7,427 nt of DNA from an uncultured Marinilabiliaceae bacterium. Its GTDB lineage: Bacteria; Bacteroidota; Bacteroidia; Bacteroidales; Marinilabiliaceae. The stretch is from NCBI GenBank assembly GCA_905235955.1, contig CAJONN010000096.1, positions 1 through 7,427 on the forward strand, in the 5' to 3' direction. Of the stretch, positions 1-6,363 are shown one piece after another. Every line of letters starts with the position of its first letter. Within the stretch, counting starts at the first letter, position 1. The translations under genes were made by a program, and so were the position numbers. The notes beneath the pieces were generated by a model. It was given only the letters and a program-made list of their open reading frames with translations, had not been told where the DNA came from and did not search any database.

Positions 1-61
1 TTAATGGGAAGGTCTTATATAGGGACTTGTTTGCAGTATATTTTCACTTGCGAAACTTGAG

Positions 62-685
62 TTATTTTACACGACCAGCAGCAATCCAATTGGTGATGTA
101 ATATTCTTGTGTAATGTCGCTCACTATCACACCTTTAGAAGTACTTGAATGAATAAACTTATTCTCTTTGAGGTAAATACCTACATGGTTGGGAGTTGAT
201 GAACGTTTGCCATCGGTGCGAAAAAAGACCAAATCGCCCTCACGTAGTTGGCTCTTTTTTATCTTAGTGCAATTGTCGTTGAGCATACCCGCCGACTGCC
301 TTGTAAGTGTCTTGCCATAAACGGTTTTGTATATCATATAAGTCATGCCTGAGCAGTCGGCGCCACTCTTCGATGTACCACCATATTTATACTTTACGCC
401 AACCCACGAAGCGCACTCGCTATAGAGCTTTACATTGTCAGAGCTGCTGGCACTTACGCCTAATTTTTTGCAATTTGCAGCATGATTGCTATTGCTCTTT
501 TTATCTGATGAGCCTTTGTTTTGCGACTGTCCGCCACCATTATTTTTTTTTGTTGAGCCTTTAGTATTGTCATTGATGCTCCAGTTTTTCTTTTTCTGAG
601 TTGGCGATATGGGGCGTGTAGTGCCACACCCAGTCATTATTGCCGCAACAAGCAGAAGAAATATTATTTGTCTGAAACGAAGCAT
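62..685 (-). CDS. NlpC/P60-family cell-wall peptidase lipoprotein
   Basis: This encodes a secreted, lipid-anchored endopeptidase predicted to cut stem-peptide bonds in peptidoglycan. I start it at the ATG at 685, giving 207 residues. The frame also runs three codons further to a TTG at 694, but the ATG directly precedes the signal peptide (MLRFRQ, then a hydrophobic stretch). The lipobox is MTGC, with the lipidated Cys at residue 20. Residues about 30-75 are a low-complexity Ser/Asn/Lys/Gly linker that would hold the enzyme away from the membrane. The C-terminal half is the NlpC/P60 domain, with the catalytic Cys in GADCSG (residue 111), His in NHVGIY (167) and a third polar residue, His, in FIHSS (179). 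The YGG before the Cys motif is also typical. The triad is complete, so it should be active. The precise bond cleaved cannot be told. It lies 219 bases or more downstream of pncC and seems to have its own promoter. Confidence 0.92.
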   Translation of the reverse strand: MLRFRQIIFLLLVAAIMTGCGTTRPISPTQKKKNWSINDNTKGSTKKNNGGGQSQNKGSSDKKSNSNHAANCKKLGVSASSSDNVKLYSECASWVGVKYKYGGTSKSGADCSGMTYMIYKTVYGKTLTRQSAGMLNDNCTKIKKSQLREGDLVFFRTDGKRSSTPNHVGIYLKENKFIHSSTSKGVIVSDITQEYYITNWIAAGRVK

Positions 686-716
686 TAGGCTCAATAAAAA
701 AATTTGATTTACAATG

Positions 717-724
717 CAAAAATA
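717..724 (-). promoter_or_regulatory. Candidate -7 element for the NlpC/P60 gene
   Basis: On the minus strand this reads TATTTTTG, an exact match to the Bacteroidota -7 consensus TAnnTTTG. Transcription from it would start roughly 25 bases before the ATG at 685. No TTTG -33 element is seen 19-21 bases upstream, so the call rests on one box in an AT-rich stretch. The spacer from 695 to 913 otherwise shows no gene. Confidence 0.4.
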
Positions 725-913
725 GGTTTTTCTTTACTTTTTTATTGAGCTATGGCATAGATATTTCTCCGCACAATAGGTAGAACCGTAACTAGTTCTT
801 ATGCGAGTGTGAAAATCTGGGTTCGTGCTTATTGTTGGAAGCAATTTGTTGGTTATATTCTTTCCGCCACTTCAGGTCTTATATTCTGTGCATTCTCTGA
901 GAAATGGCAAACT

Positions 914-1408
914 CTACACATTCTCTTCTATCAGCTGAAAATAGAGCATTTCGAGTGCTTTGTTAGTAGCTTCAGTTATGTTATAAAGCCTATCAGACGA
1001 GTCGGTGCGCAAACATTTGCTAATAGTGCCAAGTGGTGTACTGATGGCTATCCATATTGTCCCAACGGGTTTTTCTGTTGTGCCTCCACCGGGTCCGGCA
1101 ATGCCCGATGTTGCTATGGCACAATCTGTTTTCAGACGACGTTTGACACCATCGGCCATGTGCCTCACTACTGGTTCGCTCACAGCACCAAAGGTCTCTA
1201 TTTCAGTTTCTAAAACTCCCAAAAGTTCTGATTTTACGCTGTTGCTATAGCTCACAACGCCACCCATATAATATACCGAGCTACCTGCTACCGATGTTAT
1301 CAAATGTGCAATATTGCCACCCGTACAGCTCTCAGCTGTCGACAGTGTAAGACGTTTACCTACAAGTAATTGAGCAAGTTTTTCTTCTATTTTAATATCG
1401 TTATTCAT
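914..1408 (-). CDS. pncC: Nicotinamide-nucleotide amidohydrolase (CinA C-terminal domain type)
   Basis: This is a stand-alone CinA C-terminal domain protein of 164 residues, the normal size for the single-domain form. Family members deamidate nicotinamide mononucleotide to nicotinic acid mononucleotide, returning NMN (for example from NAD-dependent DNA ligase) to NAD synthesis in the cytoplasm. Diagnostic motifs are present in order: AESCTGG at residues 25-31, a GGVVSYSN segment around 49-56, SGIAGPGGG at 101-109 and KPVGT at 113-117. The conserved Ser in AESCTGG is the likely catalytic residue of the family. There is no N-terminal MoCF-like domain, so it is not full-length CinA. The ATG at 1408 lies 12 bases after the stop of the relA-like gene and has no promoter of its own visible, so the two are probably cotranscribed. 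Some annotations call it competence/damage-inducible protein CinA; the amidohydrolase role is better supported. Confidence 0.93.
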   Translation of the reverse strand: MNNDIKIEEKLAQLLVGKRLTLSTAESCTGGNIAHLITSVAGSSVYYMGGVVSYSNSVKSELLGVLETEIETFGAVSEPVVRHMADGVKRRLKTDCAIATSGIAGPGGGTTEKPVGTIWIAISTPLGTISKCLRTDSSDRLYNITEATNKALEMLYFQLIEENV

Positions 1409-1420
1409 AGATTAAGATTT

Positions 1421-3640
1421 TTACTTTTTTTCAAGGCGCGTTACAGAATAAACGCCTTTGATATTTTTTACCTTCTTTATCAACCCAGTTAGAATGTCAG
1501 TATTAGATATCATTACGGTTACGTCGCCTTCAAAGCCTCCCTCTGTTGAGTTTACAGTAATGTTGCGCAATTTTACTGATGTATCTTTGGTGAGCACTTG
1601 CGATATGTTGGTCAGGATGCCAAGGTCATCGGTACCAGTAATGCGCAGTGTTACGGGCATTAGTGTGCCGCCTGTGCCGTTCCAGCGTGCTTCGATGATG
1701 CGATAGCCAAAACGCCTACGCATTTCGCCTTCGTTGGGGCAGCCTACGCGGTGTATTTTTACGCCACCTGTGGCCGATACAAAGGCAAAAACGGGGTCGC
1801 CAAATATTGGGTTGCAGCATTTTGAGAGCACAAAGCCTATGTTGGTGAGCGACCTATCAAGTACAAGTACGCTGCTGGGCGACACATCTTCAACTGAGTC
1901 GTCTTTGTATTTGTATTCGCTTGCCGACACTTTGGCTATGGGTTCTACATTGTCGCGCTTCTCCTCGTTTTCTACGAGCATATCTTTTATGTCTTGCGCA
2001 CCAATTTTGTCGTTGCCAATGTCGCACAAGAAGTCATGAATATCTTTGTAGCCAAATGCCTTCATGAGCAGATGCAAAATGGTGTCGTTGAGCTCCATTT
2101 TCCAATTTTTCAGTCGGCGTTCGAGCATTTCGCGCCCTATTTCTGACTGCTTGAACTTCTGCTCGTTGAGCAATTTGCGTAGCTTTGTTTTGGTGTGTGC
2201 TGTGGTGGCTATCAGCATCCAATCTGCCTTGGGTTCTTGGTGGCTGCTGGTAAGTATTTCAACTTGGTCGCCATTTTGTAGCACATATCTGATGGGTACA
2301 TTGCGCCCATTGACTATTGCGCCTACGCATTTGCTCCCCACATTGGTGTGTATATCGAAGGCAAAGTCGAGCACTGTTGCGCCTTTGGCAAGTCGGCGCA
2401 AGTCGCCTTTGGGGGTGAAGACAAATACCTCTTTGTCGTAGAGGTTGAGTTTGAAGTCGTCAATAAAATCTACACCTGTAAGCTCCGGATTTTCAAGTAC
2501 TTCGCGTATATTAGCGAGCCATTTCTCCATGTTTTCTTCGGTTTTTATGCCTTTGTATTTCCAGTGGGCACAGAAACCTTTTTCGGCCACTTCGTCCATG
2601 CGTTGCGACCTTATTTGCACTTCGACCCAGCGTTGTTGTGGACCTAAAACGGTGATGTGCAAACTCTCGTAGCCATTGCCTTTGGGTACTGAAATCCAGT
2701 CTTTGAGCCTTACCGGATTGGGCTGATAGAGGTCAGTAACTATAGAGTATACGCGCCAGCATTCAGCCTTTTCGTTTTTCTGATCGCAGTCGATAATGAT
2801 GCGGATGGCAAAAAGGTCGTAGATGTTTTCGATGCTTGCGTGGCTTTTTTGTATTTTGTGGTAAATGGAGCTAATGGTTTTGGTGCGTCCCTTTATCTCA
2901 TATTTGAGTCCTGATTGGTCAAGTATCTGGCGCAGTGGCTTGATAAACGACTCGATATATGCATCTCGGCTTCGCTTTGTTTCGTTGAGTTGCCGAGCTA
3001 TGTCGAGGTATACTTCGCGGTTGGTAAACTTCATTGAGAGGTCTTCCATTTCGCTCTTCATTCCATAAAGCCCCATACGATGAGCCATAGGTGCATATAG
3101 GTAGCCTACTTCGGCTCCAATGGCTTTTTGGTCTTCTTCAGCAAAAAGTTTGAGGTGGCGCATAAGGTTGAGGCGGTCGGCCAAGATAACCAAGATGACG
3201 CGCACATCTTGTGCGAAGGTAAAGAGTAGTTTGCGAAAGTTGTCGTTGTCAACTGAGCCATGCTTGTGATATAGCTCGCACACCTTTGCTAGTCCTTCAC
3301 AAATGCTACCTATCTGCGCTCCGAAGTTGCTCCGAACTATACTATTGTCGAGACCCGATACTTGCACGGTTTCGTATAAGATGGCGCTAATGGCAGCTAT
3401 TCTGCCAAGTCCTACTTCTGCCACTGTTATCTGAGCTACCTCAAATGAGTGTCTAAGGCTCGAGAATTCTGGTGCTTTATTGCGAGTAAGGTCGGTTGTT
3501 TGTGCTGCGAGAGCGAATATGTGTTTTATTTTCTGTATGTCGTCAGCTTCTCTTATCTCTGATGTTGACCGCAGCAATGTTCGGTATACTCTGATAAGTT
3601 GTAGCCGTTCATCGGGGCTCAATTTTGTCTGCGCTATCAT
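1421..3640 (-). CDS. relA: RelA/SpoT-family (p)ppGpp synthetase with degenerate hydrolase domain
   Basis: This is a 739-residue long RSH enzyme that transfers pyrophosphate from ATP to GDP/GTP to make the alarmone (p)ppGpp. Domains in order are: HD hydrolase-like (about 40-190), synthetase (about 235-365), TGS (about 402-464), helical region (about 470-560), conserved-cysteine/zinc-finger-like region (KCCNP at 607-611, His630, Cys634) and ACT (about 661-737). The synthetase site is intact: YDLFAIR with Asp275, RLKD at 311-314, GNGYESLH at 321-328, and Glu340 in VEVQIR. The hydrolase site is not. The HD pair is replaced by Tyr89-Glu90, the following Glu-Asp pair by Gln93-Val94, and the Asn of DRLHN by Leu159. 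Only His64 and Asp155 remain. I therefore infer a synthetase-dominant RelA-like role, with hydrolysis supplied by another enzyme outside this window. The ATG at 3640 is the first in frame. pncC follows closely downstream. Confidence 0.93.
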   Translation of the reverse strand: MIAQTKLSPDERLQLIRVYRTLLRSTSEIREADDIQKIKHIFALAAQTTDLTRNKAPEFSSLRHSFEVAQITVAEVGLGRIAAISAILYETVQVSGLDNSIVRSNFGAQIGSICEGLAKVCELYHKHGSVDNDNFRKLLFTFAQDVRVILVILADRLNLMRHLKLFAEEDQKAIGAEVGYLYAPMAHRMGLYGMKSEMEDLSMKFTNREVYLDIARQLNETKRSRDAYIESFIKPLRQILDQSGLKYEIKGRTKTISSIYHKIQKSHASIENIYDLFAIRIIIDCDQKNEKAECWRVYSIVTDLYQPNPVRLKDWISVPKGNGYESLHITVLGPQQRWVEVQIRSQRMDEVAEKGFCAHWKYKGIKTEENMEKWLANIREVLENPELTGVDFIDDFKLNLYDKEVFVFTPKGDLRRLAKGATVLDFAFDIHTNVGSKCVGAIVNGRNVPIRYVLQNGDQVEILTSSHQEPKADWMLIATTAHTKTKLRKLLNEQKFKQSEIGREMLERRLKNWKMELNDTILHLLMKAFGYKDIHDFLCDIGNDKIGAQDIKDMLVENEEKRDNVEPIAKVSASEYKYKDDSVEDVSPSSVLVLDRSLTNIGFVLSKCCNPIFGDPVFAFVSATGGVKIHRVGCPNEGEMRRRFGYRIIEARWNGTGGTLMPVTLRITGTDDLGILTNISQVLTKDTSVKLRNITVNSTEGGFEGDVTVMISNTDILTGLIKKVKNIKGVYSVTRLEKK

Positions 3641-3688
3641 ATATCGGAGTTTTATTGGTTGGTTATTGGGTCAAAAAAAATCTCTCAA

Positions 3689-3720
3689 CAAAGATAGCAT
3701 TTTTTTGCTTATTTTTCACA
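3689..3720 (-). promoter_or_regulatory. Candidate promoter for relA-pncC
   Basis: The minus strand carries TATCTTTG at 3696-3689, a full match to the Bacteroidota -7 consensus TAnnTTTG. TGTG (3720-3717), one mismatch from the TTTG -33 element, lies 20 bases upstream, which is the usual spacing. The predicted transcript would have a leader of about 40 bases before the ATG at 3640. The -7 box is strong and the -33 weak. Confidence 0.55.
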
Positions 3721-3788
3721 CAAAATGACCATGGCTCTTTCATTTAAAAAGTTTCAAAAGTTTTGCAAGTAGGCGTTGTTTGCTGTTT

Positions 3789-3968
3789 TTACTCTGCCAA
3801 CGAAAACATACTTTTGATATGGGCGCAGCTGATGCGTGTAAGTCGTTCACCCAAATTTACGGCTGGCAGATAGCCTTTTCTGATTAATCTGTAAATGGTA
3901 TCGCGTGAGATGCCAAACAAGGCAATGGCTTCGGCAATTCATTCTAATTTGTACTTGCTTGCAGGCAT
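3789..3968 (-). pseudogene. Helix-turn-helix (excisionase/MerR-like) gene remnant with in-frame TGA
   Basis: Reading the minus strand from the ATG at 3968 gives MPASKYKLE, then a TGA (3941-3939), then IAEAIALFGISRDTIYRL and onward to a TAA at 3791-3789. After the stop, residues 17-32 (LFGISRDTIYRLIRKG) followed by LPAVNLGER and a C-terminal RISCAHIKSMF match the layout of HTH_17/excisionase-type DNA-binding domains: helix-turn-helix, Gly-Leu-Pro-Ala wing, then a final helix. The TGA falls where this family often has Trp, so one base change from TGG (or CGA) would explain it. A further in-frame TAA lies five codons upstream of the ATG. The whole piece is 60 codons, about one HTH domain. I infer a decayed regulator or excisionase left by a past mobile element. 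A sequencing error at the TGA, or a start after it, are alternatives. Confidence 0.6.
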
Positions 3969-4089
3969 ATATCGTATATTTTACTGATATGTCGCACCTT
4001 ATCGCTAATTAAGTCGCGTTACAAATATGTTGCAATATATACAATAAAAATCCCATATATAAGCATAAATAACGAAAGATATTTATCAA
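3969..4089. other. AT-rich spacer with no recognisable gene
   Basis: This stretch between the HTH remnant and the dnaK terminator is strongly AT-rich, with runs such as gcaatatatacaataaaaa. I find no open frame, RNA gene or exact promoter consensus in it. Together with the flanking features it completes the 517-base gap between dnaK and the relA-like gene. Confidence 0.5.
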
Positions 4090-4153
4090 CAAAAATAGGT
4101 GTAACACATTGTGCTACACCTTTTTGATTATTTTTGATAAATTGTTATTTATC
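4090..4153 (-). terminator. dnaK: Rho-independent terminator of dnaK, with a preceding AT hairpin
   Basis: The main hairpin is 4097-4121: AGGTGTA pairs with TACACCT and CACA with TGTG around one mismatch, with a 3-base loop. On the minus strand it is followed by ATTTTTG, giving the U-tract. On the plus strand it is followed by TTTTT, so it could also stop rightward transcripts. Between it and the dnaK stop lies a second, all-AT-like stem, GATAAAT/ATTTATC (4136-4142 with 4147-4153). Confidence 0.8.
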
Positions 4154-4157
4154 TGTG

Positions 4158-6068
4158 TTATTTTACCTCTTCAAAGTCAACATCAGTTACGTCATCGCCA
4201 CTCTTTTGTGAGCTGCCTCCTTGGGCACCTTGCTGACCATCTTGTTGTTGCGCGCCTTGTGCGCCACCAGCTTGCTGATACATCTGTTGCGATGCTGCTT
4301 GGAATACTGTGTTGAGTTCGTTTATAGCAGTGTCTATTGCAGCCAAGTCCTGAGCCTTGTGTGCCTCTTTGAGCTTGCCAAGTGCTGCTTCTATTTCAGA
4401 CTTCTTGTCGGCTGGCAGTTTGTCGCCAAACTCCTTGAGTTGCTTCTCAGTCTGGAATATCATTGTGTCTGCTTGGTTTATCTTCTCAGCCTTCTCTTTC
4501 TGAGCCTTGTCAGCTTCAGCATTGGCTTCAGCTTCGGCTTTCATGCGCTTGATCTCGTCATCGCTCAAGCCGCTCGATGCTTCGATACGTATCGATTGCT
4601 CTTTGCCCGTTGCCTTGTCTTTAGCGGTAACGTTGAGAATGCCGTTCGCATCGATGTCGAAAGTAACTTCGATTTGAGGCACGCCACGTGGTGCAGGTGG
4701 AATGTTAGAGAGGTTGAACTGACCAATGCTCTTGTTCTGTGCAGCCATCGGACGTTCGCCTTGCAATACGTGTATTGTAACTTCTGGCTGATTGTCAGTA
4801 GCTGTTGAGAATACTTGCGACTTCTTAGTAGGTATGGTGGTGTTGGCATCGATGAGTTTGGTCATTACGCCACCCATTGTTTCGATACCCAATGAAAGTG
4901 GAGTAACGTCGAGCAACAACACATCTTTTACTTCGCCAGTGAGTACGGCACCTTGTATAGCTGCGCCAATGGCAACAACTTCGTCAGGGTTAACGCCCTT
5001 TGAAGGAGCTTTGCCAAAGAATTTCTCAACAGCAGTTTGTATAGCCGGAATACGTGTTGAACCACCTACAAGTATTATTTCGTCGATGTCGTTTACGGTC
5101 AGACCTGCATTTTGCAATGCTGTGCGGCAAGGGTCGATAGTGCGCTTGATGAGGTCATCGATGAGTTGTTCAAACTTAGCACGAGTCAATGTAGTAACAA
5201 GGTGCTTAGGCATGCCGTTAGCTACTGATATGTATGGCAAGTTGATTTCAGTTGAAGCTGATGATGAGAGCTCTATCTTAGCCTTCTCAGCCGCCTCTTT
5301 CAAGCGCTGAAGTGCCATCGGATCTTGGCGGAGGTCAACGCCTTCGCTCTTTTGGAATTCATCAGCAAGCCAGTCGATTATTCTGTGGTCGAAGTCGTCA
5401 CCGCCGAGGTGGGTATCGCCATCAGTAGCTTTTACCTCAAACACACCATCGCCAAGTTCGAGCACTGATACATCGTGAGTACCACCACCGCAGTCGAACA
5501 CAACTATCTTTTGGTCTGATGCCTTCTTATCGAGGCCGTAAGCAAGAGCTGCAGCCGTAGGTTCGTTGACAATTCGGCGAACGTTCAAACCTGCAATCTG
5601 ACCAGCCTCTTTTGTTGCTTGGCGTTGTGCATCGTTGAAGTAAGCTGGCACTGTGATAACTGCTTCAGTTACCTCTTGTCCGAGATATTCTTCGGCAGTT
5701 TTCTTCATTTTCTGAAGAATAACAGCTGATATTTCTTGTGGAGTATAGAGGCGACCATCGATGTCGACACGTGGAGTATTGTTGTCGCCCTTTACTACTT
5801 TATAAGGTACACGTTCAACTTCTTGTGTGAGGCGGTCGTAAGTTTCGCCCATGAAGCGTTTGATAGAATAGATAGTTTTGTGAGGGTTTGTAACAGCCTG
5901 ACGTTTAGCAGGATCGCCAATCTTACGTTCGCCACCTTCAACAAATGCTACAACTGAAGGTGTGGTGCGTTTGCCTTCGCTGTTTGCTATTACTATAGGC
6001 TCTGAGCCTTCCATGACTGAAACGCACGAGTTTGTGGTTCCGAGGTCGATGCCAATTATTTTTCCCAT
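4158..6068 (-). CDS. dnaK: Molecular chaperone DnaK (Hsp70)
   Basis: This is a complete 636-residue Hsp70 chaperone, which binds exposed hydrophobic segments of client proteins in the cytoplasm under ATP control, with DnaJ and GrpE as partners (neither gene is here). The nucleotide-binding domain (about 1-380) shows [10 protein letters not shown] (5-14), DCGGGTHD (192-199) and VGGSTRIP (334-341). The hydrophobic linker is VLLLDVTP (383-390). The substrate-binding beta domain follows to about 500, then the charged helical lid, a Q/G/A-rich tail (about 597-620), and the terminal [11 protein letters not shown] in place of the EEVD-like end. THD instead of TFD in phosphate loop 2 is known in Bacteroidota DnaKs. 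Cys193 in that loop is less usual. The ATG at 6068 fits the universal MGKIIGID start. It is monocistronic here, divergent from the GIN-domain gene, with a terminator right after it. No CIRCE element is seen upstream. Confidence 0.98.
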   Translation of the reverse strand: MGKIIGIDLGTTNSCVSVMEGSEPIVIANSEGKRTTPSVVAFVEGGERKIGDPAKRQAVTNPHKTIYSIKRFMGETYDRLTQEVERVPYKVVKGDNNTPRVDIDGRLYTPQEISAVILQKMKKTAEEYLGQEVTEAVITVPAYFNDAQRQATKEAGQIAGLNVRRIVNEPTAAALAYGLDKKASDQKIVVFDCGGGTHDVSVLELGDGVFEVKATDGDTHLGGDDFDHRIIDWLADEFQKSEGVDLRQDPMALQRLKEAAEKAKIELSSSASTEINLPYISVANGMPKHLVTTLTRAKFEQLIDDLIKRTIDPCRTALQNAGLTVNDIDEIILVGGSTRIPAIQTAVEKFFGKAPSKGVNPDEVVAIGAAIQGAVLTGEVKDVLLLDVTPLSLGIETMGGVMTKLIDANTTIPTKKSQVFSTATDNQPEVTIHVLQGERPMAAQNKSIGQFNLSNIPPAPRGVPQIEVTFDIDANGILNVTAKDKATGKEQSIRIEASSGLSDDEIKRMKAEAEANAEADKAQKEKAEKINQADTMIFQTEKQLKEFGDKLPADKKSEIEAALGKLKEAHKAQDLAAIDTAINELNTVFQAASQQMYQQAGGAQGAQQQDGQQGAQGGSSQKSGDDVTDVDFEEVK

Positions 6069-6105
6069 TGTTGTATGTTTTTTTCTTTTTTATTCAACTT
6101 TATTT

Positions 6106-6127
6106 CGTCTGTCCTTTTTTGCAGACG
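6106..6127 (-). promoter_or_regulatory. dnaK: Inverted repeat in the dnaK upstream region
   Basis: CGTCTG (6106-6111) and CAGACG (6122-6127) form a perfect 6-bp stem over a 10-base loop, 38 bases upstream of the dnaK ATG. It would fall in the untranslated leader if transcription starts above it. It could be a leader hairpin or an operator. No matching regulator is known to me. No exact TAnnTTTG promoter for dnaK was found on the minus strand; the nearest is CAACTTTG, reading leftward at 6161-6154. Confidence 0.4.
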
Positions 6128-6133
6128 GTTGGG

Positions 6134-6167
6134 CATTGGTCAATGAGCGTGCCAAAGTTGTTTTTGG
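6134..6167. repeat. Two short dyads upstream of dnaK
   Basis: CATTG-GT-CAATG (6134-6145) is a tight 5+5 dyad. CCAAA (6152-6156) pairs with TTTGG (6163-6167) across 6 bases. Each is short and could arise by chance, but together with the repeat at 6106-6127 they make three dyads within about 60 bases of the dnaK leader. Confidence 0.3.
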
Positions 6168-6206
6168 GGCAATAATCTATTTGTTTGGCAGTAGTTTTGT
6201 CTAAAT

Positions 6207-6254
6207 TGACAGAATTATTTGTTTATGATTTATCAAAAAAATGACATTCTGTCA
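6207..6254. promoter_or_regulatory. 9-bp inverted repeat, operator-like, between divergent genes
   Basis: TGACAGAAT (6207-6215) is matched by its exact reverse complement ATTCTGTCA (6246-6254) with a 30-base spacer. The right arm also belongs to a compact dyad, TGACA-TTC-TGTCA (6242-6254). A related TGACAATTCT follows at 6316-6325, near the predicted start of the plus-strand transcript. The block ends about 18 bases upstream of the -33 element of the GIN-domain gene promoter, a usual position for a regulator binding site. No U-tract follows, so it does not look like a terminator. Confidence 0.45.
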
Positions 6255-6271
6255 GATATATGTAACTATTG

Positions 6272-6303
6272 TTTGGTACTATCTTTGTTTAGATGTATTT
6301 TTG
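6272..6303 (+). promoter_or_regulatory. Bacteroidota-type promoter of the GIN-domain gene
   Basis: TTTG at 6272-6275 (-33) and TATTTTTG at 6296-6303 (-7) are separated by 20 bases, matching the TTTG-N19-21-TAnnTTTG consensus exactly. Transcription should begin near 6310, giving an AT-rich leader of about 50 bases before the ATG at 6364. A second, overlapping -7 match, TATCTTTG (6280-6287), lacks a partner at the right spacing. Confidence 0.75.
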
Positions 6304-6363
6304 CAGAAAAATTTTTGACAATTCTTTTTTATAAAAATAATAACTTAAAATATATACAAAAAA

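Noticed and set aside
4..60. Short plus-strand open frame at the left edge, ending in TGA at 58-60
   Set aside because: It could be the tail of a gene from outside the window, but 19 codons without a recognisable pattern do not support a call.
893..903. TTCTC-T-GAGAA palindrome just after pncC
   Set aside because: The stem is too short, lacks a U-tract and has almost no loop, so it is not a credible terminator.
809..1250. Plus-strand open frames opposite pncC
   Set aside because: They lie antisense to a well-identified gene, with no family resemblance and composition of a shadow frame.
1458..3068. Many plus-strand open frames and one minus-strand alternative frame over the relA-like gene
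   Set aside because: They overlap a clear RSH enzyme and their translations show no coherent domain.
3747..3763. Tandem AAAAGTTT-C-AAAAGTTT repeat upstream of relA
   Set aside because: Two copies of an AT-rich 8-mer in AT-rich spacer DNA are weak evidence for a regulatory site.
4221..5310. Long plus-strand open frames (195 and 172 codons) opposite dnaK
   Set aside because: Long antisense frames are expected opposite dnaK because of its codon use; the translations are not recognisable proteins.
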